Of a stretch of 64,000 bases of DNA, positions 1 through 7,860 are shown piece after piece. Each line of letters starts with the position of its first letter. The first letter of the stretch is position 1. Location: the NCBI GenBank assembly GCA_016795285.1, contig JAEUIC010000020.1, positions 153,418 to 217,417 of the forward strand, given 5' to 3'. The notes beneath the pieces are model-generated. The model searched no databases, was not told the DNA's origin, and saw only the letters and a program-made list of their open reading frames with translations. The position numbers and the translations under genes are program-made. Source of the DNA: Planctomycetota bacterium. Lineage in GTDB: Bacteria; Planctomycetota; B15-G4; SIAN01.

Positions 1-1
1 G

Positions 2-1540
2 CCGCAGCACCTCACCTTCGGCGTCGCCATCGACGGCGTCGAGGTGCAGTCGACCAGCCTGCGCCCGCAGGAGCGCGCGGCCGACCGCAGCTGGATCGAC
101 GCGTCGATCGAACTCACCGGCGCGACCGAGCGGCGCGCCGTCGTCGCGCTGTCGCTGCAGGGCGAGGGGGCGCGCCTCGCCGACGTGCGCGCCGGGTTCG
201 GGCGGCCGCGCGTCGTGCGGCGCGAGTGGCGCCCGCGCGTCGCCTCGAGCCGCGAGCGGATGAACGTGGTGCTGATCGTCGCCGACGCGCTGCGCGCCGA
301 CCACCTCGGCTGCTACGGCTACGGCAAGCCGACCTCGCCGGCGATCGATGCGCTGGCGGCCGAGGGGATCCTCTTCGAGCAGGCGCGCGCGCCGGCGACC
401 TGGAGCTGGCCGGCGATCGCGACGCTGCTCACCGGCCTGCCGCCGCCGGCGCACGGCGTCGACGACCTCGATCGCTGCTTCCTCAGCGATTCGCTGCGCA
501 CGCTGCCCGAGCACCTCGCGGCGAGCGGCTGCACGGCGCTCGGCGCGACCGCCAATCCGCTGATCCGGCGCAGCAAGAACTTCGACCAGGGGTTCGAGGA
601 CTGGCGCGAGTTCCCGCTGCAGGAGGGGTCGCGCCTCGCCGAGCAGTTCGCCGACTGGGTGCGCCGCTTCGGCGAGTGGCAGTTCTTCGCCTTCCTCCAC
701 TTCCACGACCCGGCGCGCCCCTACAACCCGCCGCAGGAGATCGCCGAGCGGTTCGTGCCGGCCGAAGACGTCACCGCGATGCGGCGCGCCGTGAACGACC
801 TGCGCCTGCTGCGCTCGGCACGCGCCGATCCGTCGCGCGCGCGCGCACCGGTGGCCGCCGAGGAGGACGTGCTGCCGAAGCTGCCCGAGTCGTCGTGGGT
901 CGGCCTCTACGACGGCGACGTGCGCTCCTTCGACGAGCAGGTCGCGCGCGTCGTCTCGCAGCTGAGGAAGCGCGGGCTGCTCGATCGCACGGTGATCGTC
1001 GTGGTCGGCGCGTACGGCGAAGCGCTCCACGCGGGGCCGGCGGCGCCCGCCGGCAGCTCGCTCGCGCGCGAGCTGCGCCACGTGCCGCTGCTGATCCGCG
1101 ACCCGCGCCGCCCGGCCGCGCGCGTCGGGGAGATCGTCGACGTCTCCTTGCTGGCGGCGACGCTGGCGACGCTCGCGGGTGCGCCGCCGAGCGGGGCGGC
1201 GGCGCCGCTCGCGTTGCCGCCGTGGAGCGACCGCGCCGCGCGCTTCGCCTTCTTCCACACCGCGCGGGCGCTGCTGCCGGGCGCCGCCGGCGTCGACGAG
1301 TGGATCGGCATCGAGGGCGACGGCGAGCGGCTGGTGGCGACCGTCGACGGGCGCATCCTCGAGTTCGAGAGCACGCGGCCGCGCGGCGAGGCGGAGGCGC
1401 GCCAGAAGGCGCTGCTCGCGCGACTGCTGCGCTGGCATGAGCTCGCGCTGGCCGAGGCGGTGGCGCGGCCGTTCGAGCGGCTCGACTTCGCGACGCGCGC
1501 CGCGCTCGAGGAGCTCGACGAGATCGATCCGGAGCGTTGA
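2..1540 (+). CDS. Sulfatase-like alkaline-phosphatase-superfamily hydrolase, 5' truncated by window
   Basis: The reading frame is open from base 2, so the gene starts before the window. From about base 260 the protein reads NVVLIVADALRADHLGCYGYG, the N-terminal metal-binding strand of the sulfatase/phosphonate-hydrolase fold. It continues through a substrate loop (ATWSWPAIATLLTG) and later DGDVRSFDEQV, where a second set of metal ligands normally lies. In true sulfatases the nucleophile motif is C/S-x-P-x-R. Here it is S-W-P-A-I, a serine in place of the maturable cysteine and no arginine, so sulfate-ester cleavage is doubtful and a related phospho- or sulfo-transferase role is possible. About 85 residues upstream of the catalytic domain look like a separate extracellular beta domain. 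It belongs to the host side, upstream of the tRNA. Confidence 0.75.
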   Translation, partial: PQHLTFGVAIDGVEVQSTSLRPQERAADRSWIDASIELTGATERRAVVALSLQGEGARLADVRAGFGRPRVVRREWRPRVASSRERMNVVLIVADALRADHLGCYGYGKPTSPAIDALAAEGILFEQARAPATWSWPAIATLLTGLPPPAHGVDDLDRCFLSDSLRTLPEHLAASGCTALGATANPLIRRSKNFDQGFEDWREFPLQEGSRLAEQFADWVRRFGEWQFFAFLHFHDPARPYNPPQEIAERFVPAEDVTAMRRAVNDLRLLRSARADPSRARAPVAAEEDVLPKLPESSWVGLYDGDVRSFDEQVARVVSQLRKRGLLDRTVIVVVGAYGEALHAGPAAPAGSSLARELRHVPLLIRDPRRPAARVGEIVDVSLLAATLATLAGAPPSGAAAPLALPPWSDRAARFAFFHTARALLPGAAGVDEWIGIEGDGERLVATVDGRILEFESTRPRGEAEARQKALLARLLRWHELALAEAVARPFERLDFATRAALEELDEIDPER

Positions 1541-1615
1541 GCGTCCGGGTGGCACCGATCCGGGCTTTGCCCGTCCGTGCGTCGCCAGGGCGTTCCGGGG
1601 GCGCGGCTCAGCGGC

Positions 1616-2707
1616 TCAGGAGAGCGGTTCGCCCATCGGGCCGTAGAGCATCGGCGGCGGGGGCGCGGGGAAGACTCCGGCGGGCGGCGGAGCGCTCGGC
1701 GGGTTGCCGCCGGACGAGCCGCTGCCGGAGTTGCCGGAGTTGCCGGAGTTGCCGCTGCTGCCCGAGCTTCCAGCGCTCGCGGACGGGGGCAGGAGGAGCG
1801 GCGGTCCGCTCGACGCTGGCGATGCTGACGGCGCCGACCCGCTGCCGCCGCCGATCTCGAGCACCACGTAGCTGCCGCTGCGCTGGTCGCGCTTCAGGTC
1901 GACGAGGCCCGACTTCTTCGCCGCCTCGAGGACGTCGGAGAAGTTGCGGAAGCCGAAGTACGCCTCGGTGAACTGCGGCTTCTTGCGCTTGATCTGCTGC
2001 TTGATCATCGAGCCCCAGACGTGGTCGTAGTTCTCGCGCTGCAGCGCGGCGAACGCGTCCATGACCAGCTCGAAGAGCTCCTCCTGCTTGCCGCCGTCGC
2101 CGCTCGCAGTCGCGATGGCCGGACCGCCGCCGCCCGGGCCGCCGCCGCCGCCGCTGCTCGCGCCGTAACTGGGGCGCGCCGCCGGGACGGGGCGCTGCTG
2201 CTGCTGCTGGCGCAGGCGCGACTTCTCGCGGACGAGATCCTCGTAGAAGATGAACTCGTCGCACGCCGAGACGAGCAACTCGGAGGTCGAGTTCTTCACT
2301 CCGATCCCGATGATGTGCTTGTTGTATTCGGTGAGCTTGTTCACGAGCGGCGAGAAGTCGGAGTCGCCCGAGATCAGCGCGAAGGCGGTGATGTGGTCGC
2401 GCTGGTAGCAGAGGTCGAGCGCGTCGACGACCATGCGGATGTCGGCCGAGTTCTTGCCGCTGATGCGCTTGGTCGGGATGTCGATCAGCTCGATCGACGC
2501 CTCGTGGAAGTCGTTCTTGTTCTCCTTGAAGCGGCTCCAGTCGCAGTAGGCGCGCTTGAAGACGATCTTCCCCTTCTCGACGAGGCGATCGAGGATCAGC
2601 TCGAGCCGGAACTTGTCGTAGTTGGCGTCGCGGACGCCTTGGATGATGTTCTCGAAGTCGAAGAACGCCGCGATGCGGTGCTCGTTGAGCTGCGGTTCCG
2701 TTGCCAT
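1616..2707 (-). CDS. NYN-domain (LabA/PIN-like) RNA-binding protein with OST-HTH/LOTUS domain
   Basis: A 363-residue protein. Residues about 10-155 form a NYN/PIN-like nuclease fold, with AAFFDFENI at the first acidic strand and FALISGDSDFSPLV at the second; these Asp residues are the usual metal ligands. A Gln/Gly-rich linker (about 165-205) leads to an OST-HTH/LOTUS-type winged helix (about 210-285, ending SGLVDLKRDQRSGSYVV). The last 70 residues are Gly/Ser/Asn/Pro-rich low complexity. NYN-LOTUS proteins act in RNA turnover or RNA binding. No signal peptide, so cytosolic. The ATG at 2707 begins the conserved fold after about nine residues. The gene converges with the sulfatase-like gene. 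Confidence 0.85.
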   Translation of the reverse strand: MATEPQLNEHRIAAFFDFENIIQGVRDANYDKFRLELILDRLVEKGKIVFKRAYCDWSRFKENKNDFHEASIELIDIPTKRISGKNSADIRMVVDALDLCYQRDHITAFALISGDSDFSPLVNKLTEYNKHIIGIGVKNSTSELLVSACDEFIFYEDLVREKSRLRQQQQQRPVPAARPSYGASSGGGGGPGGGGPAIATASGDGGKQEELFELVMDAFAALQRENYDHVWGSMIKQQIKRKKPQFTEAYFGFRNFSDVLEAAKKSGLVDLKRDQRSGSYVVLEIGGGSGSAPSASPASSGPPLLLPPSASAGSSGSSGNSGNSGNSGSGSSGGNPPSAPPPAGVFPAPPPPMLYGPMGEPLS

Positions 2708-3212
2708 GGAGGGGGGACGTTAACGCCAAGGCCGGCAACGGCGCCGCGATCTTTGGCGGCCGGCCGCAAGCAGCGCGGGCCGGCTCGTGGGGAGCGAGCC
2801 GACCCGCGACCGCTTCGGACGGGCGCGACCTCCTGGGGGGAGAGGTCGAGCCGACGGACAGAGGACGCACCTCGCTTTCGGGGCCGGAGTTCACAGGCGC
2901 TGCGCGGTGACCGGTCTCGCCGTCGCAGCGGCGCGCCGCTTTCGCCGCGCGCCACCGCCCCTTTCGGCGGCGGTCACCGATTCGGGGGCGGTGGCGGCGT
3001 GCGGCGTGGGAGGCGGCGGCTCGGGGTTCGACCGGAATTGCATTCCGCCGCTGCAAGTCATTGCTGATGAATGACTTGGGATGCCTCTGAAACCGCACCG
3101 TGGACAACTTGGACAAGCGTGGACGGTCGCGGCCGGGTGGTCGGAAAGGAGCTCTCGAGCGCGGCGGGCGGCTCAAGGAGGTCGCGCGGCGGGCTACGCC
3201 AGCGCCCGCAGC

Positions 3213-3402
3213 GGCCGGCGTGGCGAGCGGCGGCCGGCTTGGCGAGCGGCGGCCGGCGTGGGGAGCGGCGGCCGGCGTGGGGAGCGGCGGCCGGCGTGGG
3301 GAGCGGCGGCCAGCGTGGCGAGCGGCGGCTGGCGTGGCGAGCGGCGGTCGGCGTGGCGAGCGGCGGTCGGCGTGGCGAGCGGCGGCCGGCGTGGCGAGCG
3401 GC
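3213..3402. repeat. Ten tandem copies of a 19-bp GC-rich unit
   Basis: The stretch repeats a 19-base unit (GGCCGGCGTGGCGAGCGGC and close variants) ten times without gaps, starting at 3213, 3232, 3251 and so on to 3384. Copies differ only at the third base (C/T) and at GGCG versus GGGG. Nineteen is not a multiple of three, so the array does not encode a regular peptide repeat. It lies in the 789-base gap 2708-3496, in which I see no other gene. A variable-number tandem repeat is the simplest reading. Confidence 0.85.
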
Positions 3403-3496
3403 GCAGGGGCGGCACTGCGGTCACGCGAGAGCCCGCGGTGAACGGTGCCGGGGGCGGCGGGCGTAGGGGCGGCTTCGACGACCGGAGCCTCGCGCG

Positions 3497-3769
3497 ATGA
3501 ATCCTCAGCAATTGGCGATCGACGGCCGCGACCTCGCAGACGGGCTCGTCTTCGCGTTCCTCGCCTTCGGAGCGGCGCTGATCGTGGTGCCGCCGGTCGT
3601 CTTCGGGATCGCCCGCCGGATGGCGCGCGAGCAGCCGCAGCTCGCCGGCGCGGCGATCGGCGGCGCGGTCGCCCTCTCGCTCGGCGCGCTCGCGGCGACG
3701 ACCCTGCTGCTGCTGGTGCTGCTCGGCTGGCTCCCGCCGCCCGCGTGGGGCAGCACCGGCGGCGGCTGA
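3497..3769 (+). CDS. Small two-helix membrane protein of unknown function
   Basis: A 90-residue protein with two hydrophobic segments, about residues 14-40 (LVFAFLAFGAALIVVPPVVF) and 53-78 (ending LLLLVLLGWLPPP). They are joined by a short charged loop (RRMAREQP), the pattern of a two-pass inner-membrane protein. I do not recognise the family. The ATG at 3497 follows a short run of weak GA-rich sequence. It stands alone between the tandem repeat array and the tRNA. Confidence 0.5.
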   Translation: MNPQQLAIDGRDLADGLVFAFLAFGAALIVVPPVVFGIARRMAREQPQLAGAAIGGAVALSLGALAATTLLLLVLLGWLPPPAWGSTGGG

Positions 3770-3916
3770 GCGGCGAAGGTGCGGGGGCGACAGCGCGACG
3801 GCGAGGCGGTGCGGCGGCTGAGCGGCGGCGGCGCGGCGGCCCCCGATCTGGCGACCCCGGTGCCGCTCGAACTGCGGGGCGGACGCTGCGCTCGCCGCTC
3901 GTCGCCGAACGGATCC

Positions 3917-3945
3917 TTGATCCCGGCGCACCACGACCGTACTGT
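3917..3945 (+). promoter_or_regulatory. Candidate sigma70-type promoter for the initiator tRNA
   Basis: TTGATC at 3917-3922 and TACTGT at 3940-3945 are separated by 17 bases, a good spacing for -35 and -10 boxes. Transcription would start near 3952 and give a leader of about 80 bases before the tRNA. No other gene lies between. Confidence 0.4.
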
Positions 3946-4030
3946 GCCGCGTCCTTCAAGAACCCGAACCGCAAGGTGCGGGGCCGCGAAGGACGCCAGA
4001 GTCCGGGTGAAAGCTCGGACAACCTCATGA

Positions 4031-4106
4031 CGCGGGGTGGAGCAGCTGGCAGCTCGTCGGGCTCATAACCCGGAGGTCGTAGGTTCGAATCCTACCCCCG
4101 CTACCA
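4031..4106 (+). tRNA. Initiator tRNA-Met (anticodon CAT), CCA encoded
   Basis: Folds as a full cloverleaf: acceptor 4031-4037, D stem GAGC/GCTC, anticodon stem ending in three G:C pairs (GGG/CCC) around loop CTCATAA, T arm GTAGG-TTCGAAT-CCTAC, discriminator A at 4103 and CCA at 4104-4106. The three G:C pairs, the A11:U24 pair and the unpaired 1:72 position mark it as the initiator rather than the elongator. The 1:72 mismatch is C:U, not the common bacterial C:A. Its 3' end is the integration site of the neighbouring element. Confidence 0.95.
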
Positions 4107-5892
4107 CGGAAGCTTGACTAAGTCCGGCTCCGTCCGTCACCGCGCCCGTCTCCGTTCTCGTCACCGCGCGCGTCGTCAGATGGCGCACCGTCACGCGCTT
4201 CAGCGCGTTCCGCCACCCGCGCTTCGCCGTCGGGTCGAACTCCACCCGGATCGGCCGCTCGTCGCCACGCTTCGGCAGGAAGCGCCGCAGCACCTCGCGC
4301 CGGCGCTCGAGCGGGAAGGTCCGATCAGCGAGGACTCCGCGCATCGAGCGCAGTGAGTCGAGCAGCCGGCGGATCGAATCCTCGCCGCCCGTCGACGCGC
4401 GCGCGGAGCTTCGCGCCGTCTCCAGGCTTCGGCGGACGCGCTCGAGGTCGCGCTTCATCTCGGCCGCCGCCTCGCGCGCCTCGGGCAGCAACGCCTCGTC
4501 GACGCGCAGCATCCGGCGCGCGGCGTCGGTGACCTGCTGCGTGAGGTCGGCCTCCCGCTTCTCCAGCGCGGCGAGTTCGCCGGAGCGGTCGATCCCGGCG
4601 CGGCGAGCCAGCTCGTCGCGCAGCGCGCGTTCCAGCCGCGTGAGCCCGTCGCCGCCAAGGATCTCCTCGTCGACGACCCGCAGGATCGCGCCTTCGAGGG
4701 CGTCGCGAGGTAGCGCCACCTGCCGGCAGCGACCGGTCTGCCGAAGCGAGCCGGCGCAGACGTAGATCACGTCGACGTAGAGCTTCTCCGCGCCTGCGAC
4801 GACCTTCCGGCGCGTCCGCCGCGTCCCGAACAGGATGTCGCCACAGTTGCCGCAGGTGAGGAGCCCCGTCAGGAGGTACTCCTCGACGTGGCCACGCGGT
4901 CGCGACGGGTGGGCGGCGAGGTTGCGCTGCACGGCGTCGAACAACCCGCGCTCGATGATCGGCGGGTGGGCGTCGCGCTTCACGATCCAGTCCGATTTGG
5001 CGTTGCGGCGGTAGCGGTTCGTCTCGAAGTCGTCGAGCGCGACGATCCGGTCGCCTTCAAGCCGGTGGAACTTCGGCATCGAGCGGACGTTCCAGATTGC
5101 GTCGCCGCAGTAGGCGGGGTTCAAGAGGATCGCGCGCACGCTCGTCGCCGACCAGCGGCCCGGCATGTTCGCGATCGTCTTCGCTCGCGGCGCGTCCGGC
5201 GACGGCAGCCCGCGGTCAGTCAACTGCCCGGCGATCGTCCGGTACCCGAGCCCTTCGTTCGCCCACTCGAAGATCAGCCGGACGGCTTCGACCTCCGCCG
5301 CGTCGCCGAGCACCAATTCGACGACCTCCGTCTTGTCGCGCTTCGCTCGTCCCACCCGCCCGATCAGCTCGGTGCTGCCGTCACGGCGCCGGACGCGGCG
5401 CGCGTACCCGTACGGCACCTTGCCGCCGGCCCGCAGCCCCTTCGTCGCCGTTTCGCGCTGGCCGCTCAGCGTCCGCATCGAGAGCTTGACGCTCTCTTGG
5501 CGGTCCTGCTCCAGCGCGAGCATCAGCTTGCCCTGGATCGAGTACGGGTCCTTCACAACGCCTTCGATCGCCTGCACGCGGACGCGCGCCGCCTTCAGCC
5601 GATGCAGCCACGATCCCGACTGGAAGGCGTCGAAGCGTCCGAAGCGGCTGATCTCGTGCACGAGGATCAGGGTGAAGTCGCGCTTCGCCTCCGCGTCCGC
5701 GACCATCCGCTGAAACCCCGGGCGGGCCGCGTCCTCGACGCCGCTCACGCCGTCGTCCTCGTACCAGCGGACGACGGTGATCTGGCTCGCCGCCGCGAAC
5801 CGCTCGATCTCGTGGCGCTGGCGCTCGAGCGACTGCGCCTGGTCCTTGGTCGAGCGGCGCACGTACGCCGCTGCGCTGATCGGTCCGGTCAT
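4063..5892 (-). CDS. Large serine recombinase (integrase) whose 3' end is read antisense through the tRNA
   Basis: A 609-residue large serine integrase. The resolvase-type catalytic domain is at about 5-150, with nucleophile Ser14 in YVRRSTKDQ and EISRFGR downstream. The recombinase domain is at about 160-300 (VPYGYARR, RAILLNPAYCGD). A zinc ribbon follows (TCGNCGD, then YVCAGSLRQTGRC), then a coiled coil (about 420-510), as in the phiC31 and Bxb1 families. It would integrate and, with a directionality factor, excise the element. Its last residues (VVAGVGFEPTTSGL) and its stop codon are the antisense of the tRNA gene, so this tail exists only in the integrated state. The ATG at 5892 overlaps the stop of the upstream small gene by the sequence ATGA, so the two are translationally coupled. 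Confidence 0.93.
   Translation of the reverse strand: MTGPISAAAYVRRSTKDQAQSLERQRHEIERFAAASQITVVRWYEDDGVSGVEDAARPGFQRMVADAEAKRDFTLILVHEISRFGRFDAFQSGSWLHRLKAARVRVQAIEGVVKDPYSIQGKLMLALEQDRQESVKLSMRTLSGQRETATKGLRAGGKVPYGYARRVRRRDGSTELIGRVGRAKRDKTEVVELVLGDAAEVEAVRLIFEWANEGLGYRTIAGQLTDRGLPSPDAPRAKTIANMPGRWSATSVRAILLNPAYCGDAIWNVRSMPKFHRLEGDRIVALDDFETNRYRRNAKSDWIVKRDAHPPIIERGLFDAVQRNLAAHPSRPRGHVEEYLLTGLLTCGNCGDILFGTRRTRRKVVAGAEKLYVDVIYVCAGSLRQTGRCRQVALPRDALEGAILRVVDEEILGGDGLTRLERALRDELARRAGIDRSGELAALEKREADLTQQVTDAARRMLRVDEALLPEAREAAAEMKRDLERVRRSLETARSSARASTGGEDSIRRLLDSLRSMRGVLADRTFPLERRREVLRRFLPKRGDERPIRVEFDPTAKRGWRNALKRVTVRHLTTRAVTRTETGAVTDGAGLSQASVVAGVGFEPTTSGL
4092..4107 (+). other. Left attachment site in tRNA 3' end
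   Basis: CTACCCCCGCTACCAC covers the end of the T stem, the 3' acceptor strand, CCA and one more base. It matches 56152-56167 at 15 of 16 positions (A versus G at the third base), with 13 identical bases in a row. Placement next to the recombinase gene and inside a tRNA 3' end fits an att core. Confidence 0.65.
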
Positions 5893-6245
5893 CCCGCGAC
5901 TCCCTGAACTCGCCGAAGGGGCCGTCCCTTCGCGTGCGGGCGATCAGGGCATCCGGGTGAGGCAAAAGGAGGAGGCTGGTCGCCACGCAAGTGCGCGAGT
6001 CGCGCCGTCGACCAACGGTCAAGGAGGAGTCCGGCGAGAAGTCGGAACGCATCGCCGATTTGGTCGGCGGGGGCGGCAACCGGCTCGCCCGTGACGCGAT
6101 CGCGCAGCGCGGAGTCGTCGCTCTCGGCGTCGACGTCGGGACGGCGACCTGCGTCGCCGTGCACGCGGAGGCGCAGATCCTCGGCCTTGTCGCCGTTGGG
6201 GTGGGCGAGTGGGGCGCGACATGCAGCGTCGACGGGCGCGCGCAT
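5889..6245 (-). CDS. Unknown 118-residue protein coupled to the serine recombinase
   Basis: I do not recognise this protein. G or C at most third codon positions and a stop codon overlapping the recombinase start (ATGA) argue that it is a real gene. It is rich in Asp, Arg and Ala, with a likely helix around DQIGDAFRLLAGLLLDRWS. Being coupled to a serine integrase, it could be a recombination directionality factor or a regulator, but this rests only on position. I chose the ATG at 6245; an in-frame GTG lies just before it. The 100 bases on its upstream side hold no gene. Confidence 0.5.
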   Translation of the reverse strand: MRAPVDAACRAPLAHPNGDKAEDLRLRVHGDAGRRPDVDAESDDSALRDRVTGEPVAAPADQIGDAFRLLAGLLLDRWSTARLAHLRGDQPPPFASPGCPDRPHAKGRPLRRVQGVAG

Positions 6246-6347
6246 CACGGCAACGCGGCTCCCGCCTTGACTTCGAGGGCACGCGTCGACCCGGGATCGC
6301 GATGTCCGTACACCAGCATCCGACCGTGCGCCGTGGCATGGAGTCGC

Positions 6348-7226
6348 CTACCCATGGAAGCGCCTCAAGATGAGGTCGGCGACGGGGCTCCCCTGGTCGT
6401 ACGCGCGCACGATGCAGTCATCGGTGAGCGCCCATCGGAGGAGGTCGGTTACGAGGGTGAAGACCTTCGGCACGATCTCAGCGAGTGCGAGCTGGTCCAC
6501 CTCCCGTCCGCGACACACCGCCGACCAGTGCTCGAAGAAAGTGGGGAGGACAGCGCCAAACGGACCGTTCTCGAGCAAGCCACGCTCGAACTCGCCGGCG
6601 TCGGGGTGAGTCGCCGGCAGCCACACGCGACCCATATCGAGCCCGAGCGCGTTGAGAGCGACGCCAAGGTGGAGGCACATCTCCGCGAGGTACTGCGAGC
6701 GCCAGGTTTGGAAGTACGCGACCACGGCACGCCCGAACGGATGCTCGGGGGCGCGGCGGAGAGCCATGGTCGACCACATCTTCTGGAGCACACGGATCGC
6801 TTCGTCATCGAGTGGTCGATCGAGGTCCCCCTGCAAGAACTCGAATGCCACTCCGGGCTCGGAGAGAGGCACGGTCTTCTCGCCCGTGGCGAACTCGTTC
6901 GAGGACCACAGGACGATGATGTTCCCGCTCGGAGTGCCGGTCGCGATCGTGACTAGGTTGCAGAGCAGTGGGAGGTCCTGGAGCGGGTCCCAGATGTTCT
7001 GGACGGGCGGGGTCCCGCTGCCGCTCGGAACGACCAAGGCGGCGACTTCGGCGTCCCAGTGGTAGACCTCGTGAACCCCGCCCTTTCGGCGCAGCGCGCG
7101 ATAGGCGTCCCCGATGCCTCCGTAGTCGGCGCGAACGAGGCGTGTGGACTCGCCGAGCGTGACACACTCCGCTGCGTGCGACCACGTCTTGTCGTGGATG
7201 AGGGCGGCGGCCCAACCTCTAAACAT
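6348..7226 (-). CDS. Unknown 292-residue protein, possibly HEPN/ApeA-like in its C-terminal half
   Basis: Not recognised by name. The start is well supported: AAGGAG lies eight bases before the ATG at 7226. Residues 1-140 look like a mixed alpha/beta domain (WDPLQDLPLLCNLVTIATG). From about 150 the protein is helical, with RAVVAYFQTWRSQYLAEMCLHL and a later LVTDLLRWALTDD. This arrangement recalls the helical C-terminal part of ApeA/HEPN-type proteins, but no R-x4-6-H catalytic motif is obvious. It lies in the same direction as the replication block and the recombinase, separated by gaps of about 55-100 bases, so it is an accessory gene of the element's leftward unit. Confidence 0.6.
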   Translation of the reverse strand: MFRGWAAALIHDKTWSHAAECVTLGESTRLVRADYGGIGDAYRALRRKGGVHEVYHWDAEVAALVVPSGSGTPPVQNIWDPLQDLPLLCNLVTIATGTPSGNIIVLWSSNEFATGEKTVPLSEPGVAFEFLQGDLDRPLDDEAIRVLQKMWSTMALRRAPEHPFGRAVVAYFQTWRSQYLAEMCLHLGVALNALGLDMGRVWLPATHPDAGEFERGLLENGPFGAVLPTFFEHWSAVCRGREVDQLALAEIVPKVFTLVTDLLRWALTDDCIVRAYDQGSPVADLILRRFHG

Positions 7227-7282
7227 GTCAATGGCTCCTTATTGAGGACCGACCGTCGGCTGTCGATGGTGGTCGCGCAGGT

Positions 7283-7579
7283 TCATGACGCCGCCTCTTC
7301 CGGTCGTAACCGCAGCGCCGTGATGACTGCGATCTCGAGGGCGAGGCGGGCGTCGTCGTTCGCGGGACGAAGTGCGAAGTGCTCGCGGCCACGTCGGTCG
7401 ACACGGCGGAAGCGGCTGAAGGAGAGGTAGACCCGGCCGTTGGCCGACTTCCTCACCTGAACGTCGGTGATGTGCAGCGGGCCGACATCGAACTCGAGCC
7501 AGCCGAGGCGGCCGGTCGCTGCGCTCGCGGCGTCGGACGGCGTGAAGATCAGGCTGGTCACGACGACAGCGGGCGTCAT
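7283..7579 (-). CDS. SpoVG-like small protein
   Basis: A 98-residue protein. It reads VVVTSLIFTPSD, then LGWLEFDVGPLHITDVQVRKSANGRVYLSFS, then a C-terminal helix (LALEIAVITALRL). The strand order, the phrase 'V.V.. . NG...+S.+' and the length match the SpoVG fold, a small nucleic-acid-binding protein found in many phages and mobile elements of planctomycetes and other bacteria. The assignment is by eye. Its ATG at 7579 overlaps the preceding gene's stop by ATGA, so it is the last member of a tightly coupled five-gene replication operon. Confidence 0.6.
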   Translation of the reverse strand: MTPAVVVTSLIFTPSDAASAATGRLGWLEFDVGPLHITDVQVRKSANGRVYLSFSRFRRVDRRGREHFALRPANDDARLALEIAVITALRLRPEEAAS

Positions 7580-7860
7580 GGCGTGACGCCCTCCGCGGGT
7601 GATTCAGTTCCAGCTTCCGAAGCGTTCCCGGGATCCGGAACTGAGTCACGCTGAGCGGCCGCTGATGAAGTTCCAGGTTCCCAGCGGTTCCCGGAACCAG
7701 GAATCGAATCCCCCTGATCGGAGGCCGGTTCGGTTCCCGGTTCCCTCTCTGTAAGAGGGGAACCGGAACCGGGCTCCGTGTCGGACTTCAACACGTAGAG
7801 AAACACCTTGCCCTTGGTGCCGTTGCGCGGCCCATCTGGATCGGTGGCGCCTATGTTCAC
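7576..7860 (-). CDS. Unknown 94-residue repeat-rich protein; the DNA may hold a replication origin
   Basis: It starts at GTG 7860, overlapping the upstream stop by GTGA, and ends overlapping the next start by ATGA. The first 25 residues (GKVFLYVLKSD) look folded. The rest is low-complexity Pro/Gly/Glu/Ser (EPGSGSPLTEREPGTEPAS and similar). No known domain. The low-complexity part is encoded by closely spaced GTTCC/GGAAC words, described separately as a possible origin. The DNA signal may therefore constrain this protein more than its function does, as in phage initiator genes that contain their own origin. Confidence 0.5.
   Translation of the reverse strand: MNIGATDPDGPRNGTKGKVFLYVLKSDTEPGSGSPLTEREPGTEPASDQGDSIPGSGNRWEPGTSSAAAQRDSVPDPGNASEAGTESPAEGVTP
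7607..7769. repeat. Dense cluster of GTTCC/GGAAC words with a long imperfect inverted repeat; candidate origin
   Basis: Eleven copies of GTTCC or its complement GGAAC fall within 163 bases (for example 7624, 7670, 7677, 7687, 7693, 7733, 7740, 7759, 7765). The last four form an imperfect inverted repeat with 17-base arms, GGTTCCCGGTTCCCTCT at 7732-7748 and AGAGGGGAACCGGAACC at 7754-7770, around a five-base loop. It sits inside the replication gene block, as iterons do in lambda-type initiator genes. The origin role is inference. Confidence 0.45.

Noticed and set aside
3213..3402. Possible CRISPR array
   Set aside because: The 19-base units abut directly with no unique spacers, and no cas genes are present.
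1608..4028. 806-codon minus-strand ORF
   Set aside because: It runs through the NYN gene in another frame and through the 19-base repeat array; the translation is Arg/Pro/Ala-rich low complexity, typical of antisense in high-GC DNA.
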